Below, piece by piece: positions 1-7,530 of a DNA stretch of 31,004 nucleotides. How positions within the stretch are numbered: position 1 is the stretch's first letter; each line of letters starts with the position of its first letter. The DNA lies in NCBI GenBank assembly GCA_002083475.1, contig LWDI01000016.1:1-31004 (forward strand), given 5' to 3'. The notes below the pieces were generated by a model, which saw only the letters and a list, made by a program, of their open reading frames with translations, searched no databases and was not told the origin of the DNA. The position numbers and the translations under genes are program-made. The DNA is from Proteobacteria bacterium SG_bin5. GTDB lineage: Bacteria; Pseudomonadota; Alphaproteobacteria; Sphingomonadales; Sphingomonadaceae.

Positions 1-576
1 GGCTCGCTCACCGCGCTGCCGATCATCGAAACCCAGGCGGGCGACGTGTCGGCGTACATCCCGACCAACGTGATCTCGATCACCGACGGCCAGATCTTCC
101 TGGAGACCGACCTGTTCTTCGCGGGCATCCGCCCGGCGATCAACGTCGGCCTTTCGGTGAGCCGCGTGGGGTCGGCCGCGCAGACCAAGGCGATGAAGAA
201 GGTCGCCGGCTCGATCAAGCTCGAGCTCGCCCAGTATCGCGAAATGGCGGCCTTCGCCCAGTTCGGCTCGGACCTCGACGCCTCGACCCAGAAGCTGCTC
301 AATCGCGGCGCGCGGCTGACCGAGCTGCTCAAGCAGCCGCAGTTCAACCCGCTGCCTTTCGAAGAGCAAGTGGTGTCGATCTTCGCGGGCACGCAAGGCT
401 ATCTCGACTCGATCCCGACCGCGCAGGTGACGCGCTACGAAGCGGCGATGCTCCAGCATTTCCGCTCGGCGCACGCCGACATCCTCGCGACGATCCGCGA
501 CAAGCGCGACCTGAGCGACGAAACCCGCGCCGCGCTCAAGGACGCGCTGACGGCGTTCGGCAAGACGTTCGCGTGA
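1..576 (+). CDS. atpA: ATP synthase F1 subunit alpha, C-terminal part (5' end outside window)
   Basis: AtpA forms the non-catalytic nucleotide-binding positions of the F1 hexamer on the cytoplasmic face of the membrane. The reading frame is open from base 1, so the 191 residues seen are the C-terminal part of a subunit of about 510 residues. The visible part begins just before the segment SAYIPTNVISITDGQIF. The alpha/beta family signature PAINVGLSVS lies at about residues 44-53 of the fragment. The rest is the helical C-terminal domain, ending in ALTAFGKTF followed by a TGA stop. The Walker A region is upstream of the window. atpG follows after about 230 nt, an unusually wide gap for an atp operon, filled by palindromes. 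Identification is secure from the signature and from the atpG and atpD genes that follow. Confidence 0.97.
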   Translation, partial: GSLTALPIIETQAGDVSAYIPTNVISITDGQIFLETDLFFAGIRPAINVGLSVSRVGSAAQTKAMKKVAGSIKLELAQYREMAAFAQFGSDLDASTQKLLNRGARLTELLKQPQFNPLPFEEQVVSIFAGTQGYLDSIPTAQVTRYEAAMLQHFRSAHADILATIRDKRDLSDETRAALKDALTAFGKTFA

Positions 577-580
577 CGAT

Positions 581-663
581 TAGCCCTCTCCCGCGTGCGG
601 GAGTTTGGGGTCGGCCATGCCCCCGGCATGGCCTAAACATTACGGGGTAATGTTTACCCCAAA
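581..663. repeat. Clustered palindromes with a three-way (cloverleaf-like) fold between atpA and atpG
   Basis: A small hairpin (CTCCCGC at 588-594, GCGGGAG at 597-603) is followed by a larger composite palindrome. The outer stem TTTGGGGT (604-611) pairs with ACCCCAAA (656-663). Inside it lie two perfect 9-bp hairpins with 3-nt loops: GGCCATGCC (613-621) with GGCATGGCC (625-633), and AAACATTAC (635-643) with GTAATGTTT (647-655). The first hairpin of the cluster has the shape of a terminator stem but no T-run follows it. The element could fold in DNA or in the atp mRNA. The pairing is read directly from the bases; any role is inference. Confidence 0.85.
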
Positions 664-664
664 C

Positions 665-748
665 TGGTTGGGTGAGGGAAGGATGCGGGGCACCCCGGCA
701 TCGAGAACAGGCCCTCACCCCGCCCCTCTCCCGCAAGCGGGAGAGGGA
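665..748. repeat. REP-like inverted repeat upstream of atpG
   Basis: GGGTGAGGG (670-678) pairs with CCCTCACCC (712-720), enclosing a smaller GC-rich stem. A perfect 11-bp hairpin follows directly: CCCTCTCCCGC (724-734), AA loop, GCGGGAGAGGG (737-747). Elements of this look are common between genes in Sphingomonadales and related bacteria. It ends about 57 nt before the atpG start, so it would lie in the atp mRNA and could affect processing or relative subunit expression. Confidence 0.8.
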
Positions 749-804
749 GAAGAAAAAACGGTCCGACCCGCACCCTTAGCCGGGTGTGGGAGAAGGAAAG
801 ACAG

Positions 805-1677
805 ATGGCGAGCCTAAAGGCCCTTAAAATCCGCATCGGCTCGGTGAAGTCGACGCAGAAGATCACCAAGGCGATGAAGACCGTCGCCGCCGCCAAGCTG
901 CGCCGCGCGCAGGACGCGGCGATCGCCGCGCGCCCCTATGCGCAGCGGCTCGAAGCGGTGATGGCGAGCCTCGCCAGCAAAGTCACGGTCAGCGCCTCCT
1001 CGCCCAAGCTGCTGAGCGGCACCGGACGCGACCAAGTGCATTTGCTCGTCGTCGCCACCAGCGAACGTGGCTTGGCGGGCGGGTTCAACACCAATATCGT
1101 GCGTCTGGCGCGCCGCACCGCCGACGAGCTGATCGCGCAAGGCAAGACCGTGCGCTTCTACCTCGCCGGGCGCAAGGCGCGGGTGCTCGCGCGCTTCTAT
1201 CCGAACATGATCCATGTCGATCGCGACATGAGCGGGCTGCGCGCCCCCGCTTTCGCCGAGGCGCAGGCGCTCGCCCAGGATTTGATCGCGCGCTTCGAGG
1301 CGGGCGAGTTCGACGTCGCGCATCTCTTCTACTCCACCTTCCGCTCGGCGCTGGTGCAGGAGCCATCGGTCCAGCAGATCATCCCCGTGCCGCTCACCGC
1401 GAGCGACGCTCCCGCCAGCGACGCGGCGGTCGAATATGAGCCCGACGAAGAAGCAATCCTCGCCGAGCTGCTGCCGCGCAACATCGCGATCCAGCTCTAC
1501 CGCGCGATGCTGGAGAACAATGCCGGCTTCTACGGCGCGCAGATGACCGCGATGGACAATGCGACGCGCAACGCGGGCGATATGATCAAGCGGCTGTCGA
1601 TCCAATATAACCGCGCGCGCCAGGCGGCGATCACCACCGAGCTGGTCGAGATCATCTCGGGAGCCGAGGCGCTCTGA
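805..1677 (+). CDS. atpG: ATP synthase F1 subunit gamma
   Basis: AtpG is the central rotor shaft that couples proton flow through Fo to catalysis in the alpha/beta hexamer. The 290-residue product has the usual family length. The N-terminal helix carries ALKIRIGSVKSTQKITKAMK, typical of gamma, and the conserved C-terminal helix contains MTAMDNATRNAGDMI. I chose ATG 805 because AGAAGGAAAG lies just upstream at ribosome-binding distance and the product then starts MASLKALKIRI; an in-frame GTG at 784 would add a non-conserved stretch. The stop overlaps the start of the following lipoprotein gene by one base (TGATG), which suggests translational coupling. Confidence 0.97.
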   Translation: MASLKALKIRIGSVKSTQKITKAMKTVAAAKLRRAQDAAIAARPYAQRLEAVMASLASKVTVSASSPKLLSGTGRDQVHLLVVATSERGLAGGFNTNIVRLARRTADELIAQGKTVRFYLAGRKARVLARFYPNMIHVDRDMSGLRAPAFAEAQALAQDLIARFEAGEFDVAHLFYSTFRSALVQEPSVQQIIPVPLTASDAPASDAAVEYEPDEEAILAELLPRNIAIQLYRAMLENNAGFYGAQMTAMDNATRNAGDMIKRLSIQYNRARQAAITTELVEIISGAEAL

Positions 1678-2381
1678 TGCGATCGGGCGCGATCCTGATC
1701 GGGACGCTGCTGCTCGCCGGCTGTTCGGGCCAGGCGGGGGACACGGCCGCGCTCAACGAGGAAATGGCCGCCGCCGCCGAGCAGCGCCCGCCCGTGCCCG
1801 CGAAAGTCTTCACCGATCGCTGGCGGCAGATGTTCGCCAATCCGCAAGCCGTGATCGCCGCCGCCAACGATCTCGGCTTCCTGGTCGATGCCTATGCGAA
1901 GGCGGGCGAGACTTACCGCGCCGATGGCGTCGCCCAGGTGGCGCCGCGCCCCAAGGCGCCGTTCACATTGGTGTCCGATTTCGCCGCCGTCGGCCGCGAC
2001 GCCAAGCAGATCGACAGCATCGTCTTCGTCTTCGACATCACCCGCCAGGGGAAAGTCGACGAGCGCGCCGAGCGCGAGCTGCTGAAGATCCCGCGCCGCT
2101 TCCTGCGCGGCTTTCTGCAACGCTTTCAACTGGGCGCCGATGATCGGCTGATCGCCGGCGTCGTCGTGCCGCGCGCGACCGCGTTCGAGGATCACGGCGC
2201 GCGCGTCGCGGTCACCACCGCGCCGATCCCCGGTGGCAGCGGCGCGGGCAGCCACCATATCGTGGTGACGTTCACCCGCGCCGGCGCCCCGGTCGCCGCC
2301 GCGCCCGTCCCCGATCTCGACTCCGCCGACGCGCCCGGCGAAAAGGCCGCGCAAGGCTCGACTTCAAGTGCAAGGAAATGA
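1677..2381 (+). CDS. Predicted lipoprotein of unknown function inside the atp operon
   Basis: I do not recognise this 234-residue protein. The first 16 residues form a short lipoprotein signal (MRSGAILIGTLLLAGC) with lipobox LAGC, so Cys16 would be lipidated and the mature protein would sit in the periplasm or outer membrane. The middle is a mixed alpha/beta-looking region with a stretch like SIVFVFDITRQGK. The tail from about residue 200 is rich in Ala, Pro, Gly and Ser and looks disordered. The start overlaps the atpG stop by one base, and the stop lies just before the atpD start, so it is co-transcribed and probably coupled to the F1 subunits. Base composition matches its neighbours. It is not part of the canonical F1 gene order; a role in ATP synthase is inference from position only. 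Confidence 0.85.
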   Translation: MRSGAILIGTLLLAGCSGQAGDTAALNEEMAAAAEQRPPVPAKVFTDRWRQMFANPQAVIAAANDLGFLVDAYAKAGETYRADGVAQVAPRPKAPFTLVSDFAAVGRDAKQIDSIVFVFDITRQGKVDERAERELLKIPRRFLRGFLQRFQLGADDRLIAGVVVPRATAFEDHGARVAVTTAPIPGGSGAGSHHIVVTFTRAGAPVAAAPVPDLDSADAPGEKAAQGSTSSARK

Positions 2382-2383
2382 CC

Positions 2384-3868
<1,485 letters not shown>

Positions 3869-3904
3869 TCGACTCAGGCGCCGAGATCGGCTAAGGTCGC
3901 GCGC

Positions 3905-4282
3905 GTGCACATCGACACCTTGTCCATCGCGCGCGACCTGAAAGCCGCCGATCTGCCGCCGGCCCAGGCGGAGGCGATCGCGACCGCCATCGGCCAGGCG
4001 CTGCGCGAAGGCGTCGCGACCAAGGGTGACGTCGAGGCGCTCAAGGGCGACTTCGATTCTTTGGCGCAGCAAATCAGCGGCTTGGATCGTCGGCTCGATG
4101 GGGTGCGCGAACAAGGGCGCAACGATTTAAAGGCGGCCGTGGAAACGCTGCGCGCCGAGATGAAAGCGCTCGAGCAAACGCTTCGCGCCGCAATCGAGCG
4201 CAGCCGCAATCAAATCCTGGTCTGGATCATCGGCGCGCAAGTGGCCCTTAGTGGCCTCACCATCGCGCTCGTCAAATTATAG
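3905..4282 (+). CDS. DUF1640 / CCDC90-like coiled-coil membrane protein
   Basis: The 125-residue product has the architecture of the DUF1640 (CCDC90-like) family: an N-terminal signature IDTLSIARDLKAADLPPAQA followed by QAEAIATAI, then VATKGDVEALKGD, a central coiled coil (about residues 45-98) and one C-terminal membrane helix (about 102-122, ILVWIIGAQVALSGLTIAL). The start is GTG at 3905, with AAGG at 3893-3896 eight bases upstream; no better start exists in frame. Eukaryotic relatives are inner-mitochondrial-membrane proteins (MCUR1/CCDC90A, CCDC90B, yeast Fmp32) linked to calcium uniporter regulation and respiratory-chain assembly. Bacterial members have no settled function. It lies between atpD and atpC and 8 nt before the atpC start, so it belongs to the operon. 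A role in F1Fo assembly is inference. Confidence 0.85.
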   Translation: MHIDTLSIARDLKAADLPPAQAEAIATAIGQALREGVATKGDVEALKGDFDSLAQQISGLDRRLDGVREQGRNDLKAAVETLRAEMKALEQTLRAAIERSRNQILVWIIGAQVALSGLTIALVKL

Positions 4283-4289
4283 GGTCATC

Positions 4290-4541
4290 ATGCTCCACTT
4301 CGAACTCGTCACCCCCGAAAAGCTCGTCCGCTCGGAGGAGGTGTATATGGTCGTCGTCCCCGGCAGCGAGGGCGATTTCGGCGTGCTCGAAGGCCATGCG
4401 CCGCTGATGTCGACGATCCGCGACGGCGCGTTGCACATCTATAAGAGCGACAAGGCCGAGCCCGAGATGCTCGCCATCGCCGGCGGCTTCGCCGAGGTGA
4501 ACGCGCGCGGGCTGACGGTGCTCGCCGAACGCATCGGCTGA
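4290..4541 (+). CDS. atpC: ATP synthase F1 subunit epsilon, short form
   Basis: Epsilon joins the gamma shaft to the c-ring. The product has 83 residues (start ATG 4290, giving MLHFELVTPEKLVRSEEV) and covers only the N-terminal beta-sandwich domain, with the conserved PGSEGDFGVLEGHAPL. E. coli epsilon is 139 residues, with a C-terminal helical hairpin that inhibits ATP hydrolysis; that domain is absent here. The last residues (NARGLTVLAERIG) end in a normal TGA with no frameshift remnant downstream, so this looks like a natural short form. AGGG at 4281-4284 serves as ribosome-binding site. It is the last gene of the operon and is convergent with the acyltransferase gene 7 nt away. Confidence 0.95.
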   Translation: MLHFELVTPEKLVRSEEVYMVVVPGSEGDFGVLEGHAPLMSTIRDGALHIYKSDKAEPEMLAIAGGFAEVNARGLTVLAERIG

Positions 4542-4548
4542 GCCGGGC

Positions 4549-5646
4549 TCAGGCGCCGAGCAGCAGTTTCGCGTGCCGGCCGAGCAGCGCGCGGCCGGCG
4601 GCGAGAATCAGCAGCGATAGCGCGACCGTCGCGACCCAAAGCACCACCGCCAGCAGCGCCGGCGACATCCCGGCGATCGGCAATGTCTTGGCCGCGCGGA
4701 CCAGCCACAGCAGCACCGGCTGGTGGACGAAGAACAAGCCGAAACTCAGCTCGGCGATCACGCGCAGCGGCGCGACCGGCCGCGCGACCCAGCGCGACAG
4801 CACGCCGATCAGCAGCGCGATCAGGATGATCTTGCGCACCACCATGATGTCGCGCGCGTGCAGCAGCGGCTCGGGCGCGCCGTAAAGCGCGGGCGCGCCG
4901 ATCGCATATTGCAGCGCCGCCGCCCCCGCCAGGCCGAGCGCCAGCAGCACGAGCACCGGCCCGCGCCGCACCACCGGCTCCAGGCGCGCGCGGTGCACCG
5001 CCCAAAAGATCCCGAACGCGTAGTAAAAGGCGAAATGCGCGACATTGGCCCCCACCGCGAAGGGATGTCGCGGCGCCGCGATGCCGAGCACTAGCAGCGC
5101 CGCGAGGATCGCGAGCTGGATGCGCGGCGGCGCCGTCGCGAAGCGCGCGAAGCCTGGCGTGAAGAGCAGCAGCGCGAGGATGAACGGCACGAACCAAGTC
5201 GCCGGCCCCGCTGTTCCGAAGATCAGCCACAGCGCGACGTCGCCGAGCGGCGACCCGCTCTGCGGCGAGAGGCCGCGCACCCCAGGTTCGAGACCATGCG
5301 CGATCAGCAGCAACGAAATGAACAAATAGGGTGGGATCAGCATTGTCGCGCGGTGCCGCAGCAACGCGAGCGCCGTCCAACGCCGCCGATAAATATGCTC
5401 GTAGAAGAAGCCTGCCAAAAAGACGAAAATCGTCGTCGCGCCGGCAAGTAAACTGATGATCGGATGATGTTCGTTGAAGGTAAAACCAGTAAGCGTGCTG
5501 GTAGGCGGTGGGCAATGCGTTGCGATGACCATCATGATGGCGATCGCTCGCAGATGATCGAACATTACCAGACGCTCGATTGATGATGATGACACGGCCG
5601 CTCGCGGCGACGCCGTCGTTCTTGGCAGTACCGATGTCGATTCCAT
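4549..5646 (-). CDS. Acyltransferase family 3 membrane protein
   Basis: The 365-residue protein is a multi-pass membrane acyltransferase of the acyltransferase-3 family, which O-acylates sugars of surface polysaccharides, lipids or other envelope molecules. The family signature begins at about residue 28 (MFDHLRAIAIMMVIATH), with the catalytic His in this first membrane segment, and about ten hydrophobic segments follow. FGLFFVHQPVLLWLV near the C-terminus is typical of the family. The annotated start has a purine-rich GGGGGG stretch upstream; the internal Met of MFDHLRA is an alternative. No glycan gene cluster adjoins it, so the substrate cannot be named. The 5' end and its upstream region are visibly less GC-rich than the surroundings. 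Confidence 0.85.
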   Translation of the reverse strand: MESTSVLPRTTASPRAAVSSSSIERLVMFDHLRAIAIMMVIATHCPPPTSTLTGFTFNEHHPIISLLAGATTIFVFLAGFFYEHIYRRRWTALALLRHRATMLIPPYLFISLLLIAHGLEPGVRGLSPQSGSPLGDVALWLIFGTAGPATWFVPFILALLLFTPGFARFATAPPRIQLAILAALLVLGIAAPRHPFAVGANVAHFAFYYAFGIFWAVHRARLEPVVRRGPVLVLLALGLAGAAALQYAIGAPALYGAPEPLLHARDIMVVRKIILIALLIGVLSRWVARPVAPLRVIAELSFGLFFVHQPVLLWLVRAAKTLPIAGMSPALLAVVLWVATVALSLLILAAGRALLGRHAKLLLGA

Positions 5647-5839
5647 TCGCCCCCCGGTCGAGCAACACTAGATCGTTGCACTTCCGAAGGGTCCATTAAA
5701 TTCGGCGGCCACTGCTTCGATGGCACGCTTTCGAGACGGGGCGCGACAGGAGGCCTGGCGCGTCACCGCCGCCCGGCAAGGTTAGCGAAAAATCAAAGCT
5801 TGGCCGCTAGCGCTGTCTCCCAACGCAAGAGGGACGGTG
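5647..5839. other. Divergent intergenic region, acyltransferase / cpaF
   Basis: This 193-nt gap separates two divergent genes and must hold both promoters. It is relatively AT-rich in its left third (around 5665-5705, TTGCAC then ATTAAATT), but I cannot assign -35 and -10 boxes with a good spacer. AGAGGGA at 5828-5834 is the probable cpaF ribosome-binding site. No repeat or small gene was seen. Confidence 0.4.
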
Positions 5840-7363
5840 ATGAGCGCTTTTGGTCGGCGGAGTGGCAATGGTGGCGGCAGCGCCCCCGCGCGCCCCGCAT
5901 TTGGTGTGGCGAGGCCGATGCAAGGGACGCCGGCGCGCGCCGCCGATCTCGACAGTCCGCAATTCCCCCCCGCCTCGCCGCTGCCCCCCGAAGGCGATCC
6001 GCTCGCCGCGACCATCCCGGGCAGCACGATGGACGCGATGCAGCGCTTGGCCGAGCGCCAGGCCTCGTCGGGCGATGCCGGCCAATCGAAGATGGAAGGC
6101 TTCGAGGCCTCGATCCACAAGATCAAGGAGCAAGTTCTCCCCCGCTTGCTCGAACGCGTCGATCCCGAGGCCGCGGCGACGCTCGACAAGGACGAACTCG
6201 CCGAGGAATTCCGCCCGATCATCGGCGAAGTGCTCGCCGAGCTGAAGCTCACCCTCAACCGCCGCGAGCAATTCGCGCTCGAAAAGGTGTTGGTCGACGA
6301 ATTGCTCGGCCTCGGGCCGCTCGAGGAGCTGCTGTCGGACCCGGCGATTTCGGACATCATGGTCAACGGCCCCGAGCAGACCTATGTCGAGCGCAAGGGC
6401 AAGCTGGAACTCGCGAACATCCAGTTTCGCGACGAGGAACATCTGTTCCAGATCGCGCAGCGCATCTGCAACTCGGTCGGCCGCCGCGTCGACCAGACGA
6501 CGCCGCTCGCCGATGCCCGCTTGAAGGACGGCAGCCGCGTCAACGTGATCGTGCCGCCCTTGAGCTTGCGCGGCACCGCCATCTCGATCCGTAAATTTTC
6601 CGCCAAGCCGATCACGCTCGATATGATGGCGGGCTTCGGCTCGATGAACACCAAGATGGCGACCGCGCTGAAAATCGCGGGGGCGTGCCGGTTCAACATC
6701 GTCATCTCGGGCGGCACCGGCTCGGGTAAGACGACGATGCTCAACGTCCTGTCGAAGATGATCGACCCGGGCGAGCGCGTGATCACGATCGAAGACGCGG
6801 CCGAACTCCGGCTGCAACAGCCGCACTGGCTGCCGCTCGAAACCCGCCCACCGAACCTGGAAGGCCAGGGCGAGATCACCATCCGCGATCTGGTGAAGAA
6901 CGCGCTGCGTATGCGTCCCGACCGGATCATCTTGGGCGAAATTCGTGGGTCCGAGTGTTTCGATCTGCTCGCCGCGATGAACACGGGTCACGATGGATCG
7001 ATGGCGACACTTCACTCCAACTCCCCGCGCGAGTGCTTGGCGCGTATGGAGAACATGGTGATGATGTCGGACATCAAGGTGCCCAAGGAAGCGATCAGCC
7101 GCCAGATCGCCGATTCGGTCGATCTGATCGTGCAGGTGAAGCGCCTGCGCGACGGCAGCCGCCGGGTGACCAACATCACCGAGGTGATCGGGATGGAAGG
7201 CCCGGTGATCGTGACGCAGGAACTCTTCAAGTTCGAATATCTGGACGAAACCGCCGACGGCAAGATCGTCGGCGAATATCGCTCGATGGGCTTGCGCCCC
7301 TATACGCTCGACAAGGCGCGGCAGTTCGGCTTCGATCAGGCGTATTTGGAGGCGTGTTTGTAA
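5840..7363 (+). CDS. cpaF: CpaF-type secretion/pilus ATPase
   Basis: CpaF (TadA) is the cytoplasmic hexameric ATPase that powers Flp/Tad pilus assembly or related secretion. The 507-residue protein has a long Gly/Pro/Ala-rich N-terminus (about 1-75), an N-terminal domain ending in LLGLGPLEELLSDPAISDIMV, the Walker A motif GGTGSGKTT at residues 291-299, an Asp box (TIEDAAELRL), Walker B (DRIILGEIRGSE) and the His box GHDGSMATLHSN. I chose ATG 5840, preceded by AGAGGGA, over the overlapping GTG at 5837. No cpaB, cpaC, cpaE, tadB/C or flp gene adjoins it, so the gene is an orphan here; partners may be encoded elsewhere. Family assignment is strong; the exact pilus or secretion system is not determined. 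Confidence 0.93.
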   Translation: MSAFGRRSGNGGGSAPARPAFGVARPMQGTPARAADLDSPQFPPASPLPPEGDPLAATIPGSTMDAMQRLAERQASSGDAGQSKMEGFEASIHKIKEQVLPRLLERVDPEAAATLDKDELAEEFRPIIGEVLAELKLTLNRREQFALEKVLVDELLGLGPLEELLSDPAISDIMVNGPEQTYVERKGKLELANIQFRDEEHLFQIAQRICNSVGRRVDQTTPLADARLKDGSRVNVIVPPLSLRGTAISIRKFSAKPITLDMMAGFGSMNTKMATALKIAGACRFNIVISGGTGSGKTTMLNVLSKMIDPGERVITIEDAAELRLQQPHWLPLETRPPNLEGQGEITIRDLVKNALRMRPDRIILGEIRGSECFDLLAAMNTGHDGSMATLHSNSPRECLARMENMVMMSDIKVPKEAISRQIADSVDLIVQVKRLRDGSRRVTNITEVIGMEGPVIVTQELFKFEYLDETADGKIVGEYRSMGLRPYTLDKARQFGFDQAYLEACL

Positions 7364-7384
7364 GGCGGTCGCCTCGATCGAGTT

Positions 7385-7508
7385 CCTCCCCTGCAAGGGG
7401 AGGTGGCACCCGCGAAGCGGGTGACGGAGGGGTGTCCCCGGCAGTTTGAGGGGGATACCCCTCCACCATTCGCTACGCGAATGGTCCCCCTCCCCCTATG
7501 GGGGAGGA
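7385..7508. repeat. Composite palindromic element, copy 1 (inverted relative to copies 2 and 3)
   Basis: The element starts with hairpin CCTCCCC-TGCA-GGGGAGG and ends with a matching hairpin CCTCCCCC-TAT-GGGGGAGG. Between them are CCCGC-GAA-GCGGG, GACGGAGGGG pairing with CCCCTCC, and CCATTCGC-TAC-GCGAATGG. The same order of four hairpins and the same flanking words (GGAGGTGGC, GACGGAGGGG, ATGGTCCCCCTCCCC) occur in reverse complement at 12809-12941 and 13040-13174. It lies between the convergent cpaF and phoD-like genes and may act as a bidirectional transcription stop. Confidence 0.85.
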
Positions 7509-7530
7509 GCTACGCAGGGCCGGCGCCCCG

